A stretch of DNA of 64,000 nt from JAYKGU01 sp035285585. GTDB taxonomy: Bacteria; Cyanobacteriota; Cyanobacteriia; CAKZMO01. Where the stretch lies: positions 1 through 64,000 of the forward strand of contig JAYKGU010000315.1 in NCBI GenBank assembly GCA_035285585.1, given 5' to 3'. The translations under genes and the position numbers were made by a program. Under the pieces are notes generated by a model. That model had not been told where the DNA came from and searched no databases. It saw only the letters and a list, made by a program, of their open reading frames with translations. Positions 1-8,239 of the stretch are shown piece by piece (position 1 is the first letter of the stretch; every line of letters begins with the position of its first letter).

Positions 1-130
1 AAAAGGGCGAGGCTTGTATCCCATTATTTTTGGTCACTCTGATTACCGTACCGCAAGGCTTTCACCAGGGGTCGAATTGTAACGAGATGCTGCGGAGTTT
101 TGCAAATCCTCAAGCCGCCGCCCAGTAGGC

Positions 131-892
131 TCAGCTCGTCTGGTGGGTGGGACGCAGGAGAATGTCGTGTACCTGCACATGATCTGGCTGGGAGAGCAGA
201 TACCATACGGCTTCGGCAATGTCGGGGGGCTGGAGTACGGGAAAACGGCTGTAGGTTTCCTGGGCCTTTTCGGCGCTCTGGTGGTATTTTTCGGCAAATT
301 CCGTTTCCACATATCCCGGACTGACGCAGGAGACGCGGATCTGGCTAGCGGCGGCCCGCAGCTCCTGCCGCAACCCCTCCGTCAGGGCACGCACGGCAAA
401 CTTGGTGGCGGAGTAGACGCCGCTGCCCCCCGGCACCCGATGGCCCGACATAGAACCGATATGAACGATGTGGCCGCGATCGCCCCGTGCCCGCATATCC
501 GTCACCGCCTCGCGGGTGCAAACACACAGGGCCAGCACGTTGACCTCCAGCATCTCCCGCCACGCCTCGGTGTCGCCCGACATCAGGGGAGCCTGCCGCC
601 CCAGCCCGGCGTTGTTAATCAGCACATCGACGCCGCCCCAGCGATCGCGAATTTTGCCAAAGCAGTCGAGGATCTCCGCCTCCTGCCGCAGATCGGTAGG
701 AATGGCCATTACTTCAGTGCCAGACTGATCCAGTTCCGCCGCCAGCGGGGCGAGCCGCGACTGCCGCCGGGCGCAAAGGGCCAGGCGATACTTCTCCTGG
801 GCTAGACGACGGGCGATCGCCTCCCCAATGCCGCTGGATGCCCCTGTCACCAGTGCCACCCTGGGGGAGGGTTGAGAACTCGACGAATTCAT
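131..892 (-). CDS. SDR family NAD(P)-dependent oxidoreductase
   Basis: This 253-residue protein is a classical short-chain dehydrogenase/reductase. The dinucleotide-binding glycine motif TGASSGIG starts at residue 16, the structural NNAG motif is at 93-96, and the catalytic set is Ser147 or Ser149, Tyr160 and Lys164 (YSATK). It should be a cytosolic Rossmann-fold oxidoreductase acting on a hydroxyl or keto group of a small molecule. The substrate cannot be read from the sequence; the family includes many general-purpose reductases (YdfG-like). The length is normal and the ATG start leaves no N-terminal extension. The gene stands alone on the minus strand, divergent from the DsbA-like gene. 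The family call is firm, the substrate unknown. Confidence 0.93.
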   Translation of the reverse strand: MNSSSSQPSPRVALVTGASSGIGEAIARRLAQEKYRLALCARRQSRLAPLAAELDQSGTEVMAIPTDLRQEAEILDCFGKIRDRWGGVDVLINNAGLGRQAPLMSGDTEAWREMLEVNVLALCVCTREAVTDMRARGDRGHIVHIGSMSGHRVPGGSGVYSATKFAVRALTEGLRQELRAAASQIRVSCVSPGYVETEFAEKYHQSAEKAQETYSRFPVLQPPDIAEAVWYLLSQPDHVQVHDILLRPTHQTS

Positions 893-1085
893 AGATATAG
901 ATGGATTTGTAGATGTCCAGAAGCATGAAATCGATTGCTATCGCTCCGCCCATCTTAGGCGATTTCGCCAATCTGCTGCGCTTCGTCTCCGTTCTCCTGG
1001 ATTTCTCTCTTGAGAAAGACGATTCGCCCCCAGCCCTTGACTACGATGGCAGCGGTAATTGTCGGGTAAAAGTGGGTTAACAGCA

Positions 1086-1667
1086 ATGGGAATTCCAATT
1101 CCAGGGAAGCCAGTGGGCTATCGGCGGGGGCGGTGCGAGGCTCCGGTGCAGGTGACCGCCTTTGTAGACATTGAGTGTCCCTTCTCGAAGAAAGCCTGGT
1201 CTACCCTGCTGGCGCTATCGGACCACTACGGCGCAGAAAAAGTGGGCATCACCGTCTGCCCCACCGTTCTGTGCGACCATCGTCAGAGCTGGGATTTGCT
1301 GAGGGCAGCGGTCTGGCTCGCCCATGGGGATGCGACAACTTTTTGGAACTTTCTCACGTTTCTTTACGAGCGGCAGGAAAAGTTTGCCAATGAAGCCTTT
1401 GATGACCAAACCCGGCAGGATCTGTACCAGATGATTGAGGGGTTTATTGCCGAATTTACGGGGAAACCTGTGGATCCGAATTTGGGCGATCGCCTCACTC
1501 AAGAGGCCCTGATTACTGCCGCCAAAGAGCCGGTACGCTTTGCCATCTCCCAGGGGGTGTGGTCTACCCCGACGTTTTTCATCAACGGTGGCGAGGCCGA
1601 CCAGCTTTCCTCCTCGTCGCACCTGAAAGATTGGCAGGAAGTCCTGGACGCCTTGCTGGACAGGTAG
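1086..1667 (+). CDS. DsbA-like thioredoxin-fold protein with a one-cysteine active site
   Basis: This is a thioredoxin-fold protein of the DsbA/FrnE type. The N-terminal strand leads to ECPFSKK (Cys31), where a normal DsbA has CxxC, so only the first cysteine is present. A helical insertion follows, and then the cis-proline segment WSTPTFFING. No signal peptide is visible, so it is probably cytosolic. With one cysteine it may act as a glutathione- or peroxiredoxin-like reductase rather than a disulfide oxidase (inference). An in-frame TTG at 1059 would add nine residues; the ATG at 1086 is preferred because the residues before it do not resemble the fold. Length is about 193 residues. Confidence 0.8.
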   Translation: MGIPIPGKPVGYRRGRCEAPVQVTAFVDIECPFSKKAWSTLLALSDHYGAEKVGITVCPTVLCDHRQSWDLLRAAVWLAHGDATTFWNFLTFLYERQEKFANEAFDDQTRQDLYQMIEGFIAEFTGKPVDPNLGDRLTQEALITAAKEPVRFAISQGVWSTPTFFINGGEADQLSSSSHLKDWQEVLDALLDR

Positions 1668-1868
1668 CTTACGCATTCTTCACTTTTATCGGGCTTGCCT
1701 TAAAATTTGCTTGACCAGAGCTTTATCTAGGACGGATAAAGCGTCCCCTGCGTTCCGTAAATATTCCACAATCATCCACTAGCCCCTGCGGGTTTTCTCT
1801 GACCATACGGGATTTTGAATCAGTCGCTTCGATTCTGATTCAGGCCCCATACCCACAGGACAAGTGTT

Positions 1869-4800
1869 ATGGCAAATATCAATCTGACAGACTTTAATGC
1901 GCTGAAGCTACTGTATGAGAGCACGGGGGGCGATCGCTGGACGAATACCACCAATAATCAACAGATCTGGAACATTAACACCGATCCCAGTCTCCTAACC
2001 GCCGCCGAGGTAGATAACTGGCACGGCGTCGACGTCGATCTCACCACTGGTCGGGTCACTTCTCTCCAGTTGGCGAACAATAACCTGGAAGGGTCGATTC
2101 CCGCTGATTTAGGCAATCTGGCAAGTCTGACAGTTCTCAACCTATCCGGCAATCAGCTGCAGGGGCCGATGCCAGCCAGCCTGGGCAATCTGACCAACCT
2201 GGTGACCCTGGACGTAAGCGATAACCGCCTGCAGGGAAGCATTCCCGCCTCTGTTAAAGCGCTGGCCGGATTCAGTAATTTTCAGTTTGAAAATCCCCCT
2301 TACCTCGAAAGCGCGATCGCCGACCGCACGGTTCAGGCGGGCATCGCCCTGGCTTTCAACATTCGCAACAATTTCGATGACCTGGAAGGGAACGCCGATA
2401 TCATCAACTTCAGCAGTACGGGGCTGCCCCCCGGCCTGGTGCTTAACCCCACCACCGCTCGGGTCAGCGGCACCCCCACCACGGCGGGCACCTTTACAGT
2501 ACAGGTGGCGGCCAGCGACGATGCGGGAAAAACCGCTACAGATGAATTTACAATCACCGTCAAGCGACCCATCAGTGCAGACGATTGGGCAGCCCTGAAG
2601 GCTCTGTATCTGAGTACGGGGGGCGATCGCTGGACGAACCGCACTAACTGGGATATTAACGCTCTCCCCAGCACCCTGGATGCTACAGATGTGAGCCGCT
2701 GGCACGGGGTAACGGTAAACCTCACCACCGGGCGGGTCACGGCCCTGGACTTGAGCAACAACAACCTGACCGGAACGCTCCCCAAAGAGCTAGGAGACAT
2801 GGCGGCCCTGCGCACCCTGGATCTCTCGCGCAATCAGATCGGGGGCCAGATTCCCGCTGACTTGAAGGATCTGGGAAACCTGAAGTCGCTGCGGCTGGAT
2901 GAGAATCAGATCCGGGGGCCACTGCCCCAGGCGTTAGATGCATTCCTGGGGCAATTGGACGATTTCGACCTGGAGAATCCACCCTACGTCGCCAGCGAAA
3001 TTCCCAACCAGATCGCCCTGGTCGGAACCAACTTTACCCCGCTCAATGTCAGCACCAGCTTTGCAGACTTAAACGACAACATCACCAGCTACGCTGCCGT
3101 TGGCCTGCCTGCGGGTCTGGCTCTTAACCCCACCACCGGGGAAATCAGCGGCAATCCCACGGCTACTGGTGAATTTGTCGTCAAGGTGACCGCCGTTGAT
3201 AGCGTCTTCACCAATCTGGACGAGAGTGCCACCGATGAGTTCGTGATTACGGTGAAGCCCGTGATCAACGCCACCGACTTTGCTGCCCTGACGGCGCTGT
3301 ACCTGGGCACCGATGGGGATAATTGGGAGAATCGGGCCAATTGGGATGTGAATGCTGATCCCCTCACCCTCAGTGCCGAAGTCGTCAACACCTGGCACGG
3401 CGTCACGGTAGACCTCACGACTGGGCGAGTCATCCACCTCAGCCTGAGCGGCAATCAACTTGCGGGAGCACTGCCCACCGAGCTGGGCAACCTGGCAGCG
3501 CTCAAAACCCTTGACCTGTCGCTTAACCGCCTGGACGGAGCCATTCCCATCAGCCTGGGTAACCTGCTCAATCTGGAGGAGCTGTCCCTGGGGCATAACC
3601 AGCTCAGTAGCGAGATTCCGGCAAACCTGGGGAATCTGACGCAACTGGTGGCCCTTCAGCTCAACGACAACCAGTTCAATGGCGAAATTCCAGCAAATCT
3701 CGGAGATCTTAACCAGCTAAAGTTCCTCCTGCTGCAAGACAATCAGTTCACAGGCAGCCTGCCAGAAAACTTCGCCCAGCTTACAGAATTGGTGGTGTTG
3801 GGCCTTAGCCACAACCAACTGCGGGGGCCGCTATCTGCAGGGCTGCAGACCTGGCTCGACGGTATTTCCAGTAAGGGGCTGGAAAATCCACCCTATCTGC
3901 TGGATGGCATTCCTGACCAGAGTTTGGCCATTGGAGAAACCATTCTGCTGGATATCAGCGGTACCTTTAGCGACATCGAAGGTAGTGGCGATATTGTCAG
4001 CTATGCAGCCTTTGGATTACCCGCCGGACTGGTGTTCGATACCACCACCGGTCAGATTAGCGGCACTCCGGCGGTAACCGGGGAATTCTCTGTGGCGATC
4101 ACGGCCACGGACGACATCGGTCAGGAAATCTCTGATGAGTTCATCATCACGGTGCAGCAGTTTGTCCATGCGGGCGACCTGGCCATTCTCAAGGCGCTGT
4201 ATGAGGGGACGGATGGCGATCGCTGGGCAGTCAGCACCAACTGGGATGTGAACGCCGATCCCGCCACCCTGGATGTGTCTACGGTCAATCGCTGGCACGG
4301 CGTCACCGTCGATGGGCTGACAGGGCGGGTCACCCACCTGGAGTTGAGCAGCAACAACCTGGTGGGGTCGCTCCCAGCAGCCCTCGGCAACCTGGACGCT
4401 TTGCAGGTGCTCCTGCTGGACGGCAATCAGCTCACAGGGAAGATTCCCAAAGAACTCGGTGGTCTCGATCAGTTAACGACCCTGCTGCTGTCCAATAATC
4501 GGTTGAGCGGGGCCATCCCCCCTGAGCTTACGGCACTGCAAAACCTGGAGCAGCTTGGTCTGGCCTATAACCAACTGACGGGTGAAATTTCACCCGCCCT
4601 GAAAGCTTGGCTGGACGGTGTTTTCATCACCCATCTTGAGAATCCGCCCTATCAGAATGCTGAAATCGCCAACCAAATTGTGGAACAGGGTACTAGCTTT
4701 GCCCTGGGCATGGACAACATTTTCAGCGACATCGAAGGACAGGGAGACCTGGTTACCTACGCAGCGTCTGGGCTGCCCAGTGGGCTGATGATCGATCCTA

Positions 4801-5549
4801 GTACGGGGGAGATTACGGGAACGCCCACCGTTGCAGGAGACTTTGTGGTGACAGTAACGGCAGTGGACGATGCAGGGTTGTCCGTGTCCGGGGCATTTGC
4901 CCTCAAGGTCAATCCCACCCTCGTTTCGCCAGAGGGACCTGAAGACCCCCTACCTGCCGTACCCACTCCGTTTACCGACATTCTCAATGGGCTGAAGGAT
5001 GCAGATACCATCCGGGCACTGGAGGGGGCCGACCTGGTGATGGGGAAAGGGGGCGACGACCTTATTCAGGGCAACGACGGTAAGGACATTCTCTTTGGCG
5101 ACGAGGGGAACGACCAGCTATGGGGCGGGCGCAACCGCGATAAGCTCCATGGCGGGACGGGCAATGACAAAATGTGGGGCAATGGGGGCCATGACGTCCT
5201 TTTCGGCAACGATGGCAACGATACCCTCTATGGGGGCATGGGCAGGGATCGATTGATTGGGGGCGCAGGCAGCGATACCTTTGTTTACACGAAACGGAGC
5301 GATCGCCGCGACCTCATTACCGACTTCCAGGTGGGCACCGACCAGATCGACCTGTCCCGGCTCCTCAAATCCCTCAAAATCTCTGAGACCAACGTTTTGG
5401 GGAACATTGTCCAGCTTCAACAGCGGAGCGATCGCACCCTGGTCCGCATTGACGCCGATGGCTCAGAGGGCAACCAGTCGGCCTTTACCCTGGTAGCCCT
5501 GAAAGGCGTTAGCGCCAGCGATCTGCAGGCCAGCGACTTCGTTTTCTAG
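1869..5549 (+). CDS. Giant modular LRR / Ig-like / RTX calcium-binding secreted protein
   Basis: This 1,226-residue protein is built from four tandem modules starting near residues 1, 235, 466 and 767. Each opens with a capping segment (ALKxLYxxTxGDRW, then a conserved WHGV) and plant-type leucine-rich repeats (LxLSxNxLxGxIPxxLGNL). Each closes with a cadherin/He_PIG-like Ig domain (GLPxGLxxxPxTGxISGTP). Module 3 has the most LRRs. Residues about 1045-1140 are RTX nonapeptides (GGxGNDxLxG) that bind calcium, followed by a C-terminal domain typical of type I secretion substrates. There is no N-terminal signal peptide, which fits ABC-type export. The likely role is a cell-surface or secreted adhesin or recognition protein. 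No TolC/HlyB/HlyD genes are nearby. Confidence 0.88.
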   Translation: MANINLTDFNALKLLYESTGGDRWTNTTNNQQIWNINTDPSLLTAAEVDNWHGVDVDLTTGRVTSLQLANNNLEGSIPADLGNLASLTVLNLSGNQLQGPMPASLGNLTNLVTLDVSDNRLQGSIPASVKALAGFSNFQFENPPYLESAIADRTVQAGIALAFNIRNNFDDLEGNADIINFSSTGLPPGLVLNPTTARVSGTPTTAGTFTVQVAASDDAGKTATDEFTITVKRPISADDWAALKALYLSTGGDRWTNRTNWDINALPSTLDATDVSRWHGVTVNLTTGRVTALDLSNNNLTGTLPKELGDMAALRTLDLSRNQIGGQIPADLKDLGNLKSLRLDENQIRGPLPQALDAFLGQLDDFDLENPPYVASEIPNQIALVGTNFTPLNVSTSFADLNDNITSYAAVGLPAGLALNPTTGEISGNPTATGEFVVKVTAVDSVFTNLDESATDEFVITVKPVINATDFAALTALYLGTDGDNWENRANWDVNADPLTLSAEVVNTWHGVTVDLTTGRVIHLSLSGNQLAGALPTELGNLAALKTLDLSLNRLDGAIPISLGNLLNLEELSLGHNQLSSEIPANLGNLTQLVALQLNDNQFNGEIPANLGDLNQLKFLLLQDNQFTGSLPENFAQLTELVVLGLSHNQLRGPLSAGLQTWLDGISSKGLENPPYLLDGIPDQSLAIGETILLDISGTFSDIEGSGDIVSYAAFGLPAGLVFDTTTGQISGTPAVTGEFSVAITATDDIGQEISDEFIITVQQFVHAGDLAILKALYEGTDGDRWAVSTNWDVNADPATLDVSTVNRWHGVTVDGLTGRVTHLELSSNNLVGSLPAALGNLDALQVLLLDGNQLTGKIPKELGGLDQLTTLLLSNNRLSGAIPPELTALQNLEQLGLAYNQLTGEISPALKAWLDGVFITHLENPPYQNAEIANQIVEQGTSFALGMDNIFSDIEGQGDLVTYAASGLPSGLMIDPSTGEITGTPTVAGDFVVTVTAVDDAGLSVSGAFALKVNPTLVSPEGPEDPLPAVPTPFTDILNGLKDADTIRALEGADLVMGKGGDDLIQGNDGKDILFGDEGNDQLWGGRNRDKLHGGTGNDKMWGNGGHDVLFGNDGNDTLYGGMGRDRLIGGAGSDTFVYTKRSDRRDLITDFQVGTDQIDLSRLLKSLKISETNVLGNIVQLQQRSDRTLVRIDADGSEGNQSAFTLVALKGVSASDLQASDFVF

Positions 5550-5603
5550 GCCACCCTCCTGCATTTGCGGCAGGTTCTCACCCAAGGCTGGACAATCCGA
5601 ACG

Positions 5604-5634
5604 GGACAGTGGAGTGTTCAGCATCCCACTGTCC
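5604..5634. terminator. Hairpin between convergent genes
   Basis: A perfect 9-bp stem, GGACAGTGG paired with CCACTGTCC, with a 13-base loop sits between the convergent ends of the LRR/RTX gene and acs. There is no strong U tract on either side. It may serve as a bidirectional terminator or RNA 3' end stabiliser. Confidence 0.45.
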
Positions 5635-5641
5635 TAGCGGC

Positions 5642-7612
5642 TCAGGCTCCAGAGCGCAGTTTGTCCAGCACCGAGCGATCCTCCAGGGTCGAGGTATCCC
5701 CCGACACCTCCTGGCCTGCCGCCAGGGAGCGCAGCAGCCGCCGCATAATCTTGCCCGATCGCGTCTTGGGCAGGGCGTCGCTGAACTGAATTTCTCCCGG
5801 ACGGGCGATCGCCCCGATTTCCTTGACTACGTGCTGCTTCAGCTCATTCTTCAGGGCGTCACTGGGTTCCACGTCCCCTTCCAGGGTGATAAACGCAAAG
5901 ATTTCTTCTCCTTTCAGCTCATCGGGCTTGCCCACCACAGCGGCCTCCGCCACGGCGGGATGGGAAACCAGGGCCGACTCAATTTCCATCGTCCCCAGGC
6001 GGTGGCCCGAAACGCTGATCACATCATCCACCCGGCCCATCACCCAGAAGTAGCCGTCCTCATCCCTGCGGGCACCGTCCCCGGCAAAGTAGAGATAATG
6101 GCCATCCTTCGGGGCAATGTGCTCCCAGTAGGTGCGGCGGAAGCGATCCGGATCGCCGTACACCGTGCGCATCATTCCCGGCCAGGGGTGGTTCACCACC
6201 AGGTAGCCCCCTTCGTTTGCGCCCACGGGGTTGCCGTCCAGATCCACCACGTCTGCCAGAATACCAGGGAAGGGCCGGGTGGCCGATCCGGGCTTGGTGG
6301 GAATTGCCCCCGGCAGAGGCGTGATCATCACGCCGCCCGTTTCCGTCTGCCACCAGGTATCCACAATGGGGCAGCGGCTGTTGCCAATCACCCGGTGATA
6401 CCACATCCAGGCTTCGGGGTTGATGGGTTCGCCCACGGTACCCAACAGCCGCAGGGAGGATAGATTGCGCGAGCGGGGGTGGTGCTCACCCATGCGGATG
6501 AAGGCCCGAATGGCGGTGGGAGCAGTGTAAAAGATATTCACGCCATACTTTTCCACCACGTCCCAGAAGCAGCCCGGATTGGACGGTCGGGGCACGCCCT
6601 CATACATAACGCTGGTGGCTCCGTTGGAAAGGGGGCCGTAGACGATATAGCTGTGTCCGGTAATCCAGCCCACGTCCGCCGTACACCAGTAGACATCTGT
6701 GTCCTGCAGGTCAAAAATCCACTTAGTGGTCATGTGGGTGTAGAGGTTGTAGCCTGCGGTGGTGTGGACGACGCCCTTGGGTTTGCCGGTGCTGCCGGAG
6801 GTGTAGAGGATAAAGAGCAGATCTTCGCTGTCCATCGGCTCGGCGGGGCAGTCTGCCGAAACGCCCTGCTGCAGGTCGTGCCACCAGTGGTCGCGCCCCG
6901 GCTCCATCGTTATATCTTCTCTGGTGCGCTGCACTACCAGCACATTTTCGACCGTGGGGGCAGCACCGTTGGCCAGGGCGGCATCCACCTGGCTCTTGAG
7001 GGCGATCACCTTGTCTTTGCGGAAGCCACCATCGGCGGTCACCACCAGCTTGGCCTTGCCATCGTTGAGGCGATCGCGCAATGCCTCGGCACTAAACCCG
7101 CCAAACACCACTGTATGAGGCGCACCAATACGAGCACAGGCCAGCATGGCGATCGCCGCCTCTGGAATCATGGGCATGTAGATGCCCACCACGTCTCCTT
7201 TTTGAATGCCCAACTGCTTGAGCACATTGGCAAATTGACAAACTTCCCGGTGGAGCTGGGCATAGGTGAGGGTGCGGGAATCCCCCGGCTCCCCTTCCCA
7301 AATGAGGGCCGCCTTATTGCGCCGCCAGGTGGTCAGGTGGCGATCGAGGCAGTTATAGGACAGGTTGAGCTTCCCCCCGTCAAACCACTTGGCAAACGGC
7401 GGCTGCCAGTCTAAAACGGTTTGCCATTTTTGAAACCAGTGCAGTTCGGTTTCAGCCAGCTCTGCCCAAAACTGCTCCGGGTTAGCCCTGGCCTGCTCGT
7501 AAAGGCGCTCGTAGTCTGCCAGACTCTTAATGTGCGCGTTCTGGGCAAATTCCTGGGGAGGTTGGAAGAGCCGGTTTTCGTGGAGGACGGATTCAATTGC
7601 AGGGTGTGACAT
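5642..7612 (-). CDS. acs: Acetyl-CoA synthetase (AMP-forming)
   Basis: This 656-residue enzyme converts acetate, ATP and CoA to acetyl-CoA, AMP and pyrophosphate. The adenylation core has the phosphate-binding loop YTSGSTGKPKG and the WWQTETGG motif. The C-terminal hinge region ends with PKTRSGKIMRR. Lys621 in that motif is the residue needed for adenylation and reversibly acetylated in the family. The length equals typical Acs (about 650 residues) and the N-terminal ACAS_N segment is complete, so the ATG start is sound. The protein is cytosolic and used for acetate assimilation or scavenging. It stands alone on the minus strand with a long upstream region and no visible deacetylase or acetyltransferase partner. 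Confidence 0.97.
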   Translation of the reverse strand: MSHPAIESVLHENRLFQPPQEFAQNAHIKSLADYERLYEQARANPEQFWAELAETELHWFQKWQTVLDWQPPFAKWFDGGKLNLSYNCLDRHLTTWRRNKAALIWEGEPGDSRTLTYAQLHREVCQFANVLKQLGIQKGDVVGIYMPMIPEAAIAMLACARIGAPHTVVFGGFSAEALRDRLNDGKAKLVVTADGGFRKDKVIALKSQVDAALANGAAPTVENVLVVQRTREDITMEPGRDHWWHDLQQGVSADCPAEPMDSEDLLFILYTSGSTGKPKGVVHTTAGYNLYTHMTTKWIFDLQDTDVYWCTADVGWITGHSYIVYGPLSNGATSVMYEGVPRPSNPGCFWDVVEKYGVNIFYTAPTAIRAFIRMGEHHPRSRNLSSLRLLGTVGEPINPEAWMWYHRVIGNSRCPIVDTWWQTETGGVMITPLPGAIPTKPGSATRPFPGILADVVDLDGNPVGANEGGYLVVNHPWPGMMRTVYGDPDRFRRTYWEHIAPKDGHYLYFAGDGARRDEDGYFWVMGRVDDVISVSGHRLGTMEIESALVSHPAVAEAAVVGKPDELKGEEIFAFITLEGDVEPSDALKNELKQHVVKEIGAIARPGEIQFSDALPKTRSGKIMRRLLRSLAAGQEVSGDTSTLEDRSVLDKLRSGA

Positions 7613-7811
7613 GGGTAAATCAGCAGCAGAACAATGAAGAGTAAAGGGTTTCAGGGGCGATCGCCAGTACCTGACCCAGCCATTCCAGTACCATACTGCG
7701 TTTCCTGGTTAATTGAGCAACCAGTTAGATTTTCTTTAAGCTGCGACGAAAGTGGCGCAATTTCCAGGAAAATTGGGAAACTATCCTGCAGATAGGATCC
7801 ACCATTTTTCT

Positions 7812-7843
7812 AGGCCGAATTTTGAGCAGGCCGAATTTTGAGC
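7812..7843. repeat. Perfect 2 x 16-bp tandem repeat
   Basis: AGGCCGAATTTTGAGC occurs twice head to tail (7812-7827 and 7828-7843) with no mismatch. Confidence 0.85.
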
Positions 7844-7896
7844 ATGTTGAAAACTATTACAAATCTTCTGAAATGAGCTACCCTTATGACATCTGT

Positions 7897-7931
7897 GGGC
7901 ATAGGTTGAAAATATGGGCATAGGTTGAAAA
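7897..7931. repeat. 2 x 16-bp direct repeat, period 19
   Basis: GGGCATAGGTTGAAAA occurs twice, separated by TAT (7897-7912 and 7916-7931). The period is 19 bases. It could be a regulator half-site pair or simple slippage. Confidence 0.85.
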
Positions 7932-8239
7932 GAGCAATTCTGCCGCAAGAGTTATCGTTAGATAGCTGTGGATCAATAGCTGCAGGTTCATATCTTTAGG
8001 CAGATGCTTTCACATAGATGTTTCCGACCAGCGATTTACAATCTACCTACAAACGTCCGCCAGCTTTTTCTAAGCACATGTTCCCAGCTTATTTGCTAAT
8101 CAGCCCTTCTGGACAGTCGCAAAGCGGGCCGGGTGAGATGAGGATTCTGAAATCGAACTGGGAAACCTAATGTTCAAAGCCGCGAAAAAAGCATCCATCT
8201 TTTATTTGCCGCCTCTATTGTTTAGTCAAGGATTCTGTC

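Larger units (their letters stand above)
7613..8239. other. Intergenic region with two short tandem repeats
   Basis: This 627-base gap separates acs (minus) from the coiled-coil protein gene (plus) and should hold both promoters. No gene is evident in it. It contains two separate short direct repeats, listed on their own. Confidence 0.6.

Noticed and set aside
1..130. Possible gene end at the left edge
   Set aside because: No frame in these bases shows recognisable protein similarity; it is too short to judge.
5609..6463. 284-residue open frame antisense to acs
   Set aside because: It lies wholly inside acs on the other strand, has no recognisable domain, and is explained by the high GC codon use of acs.
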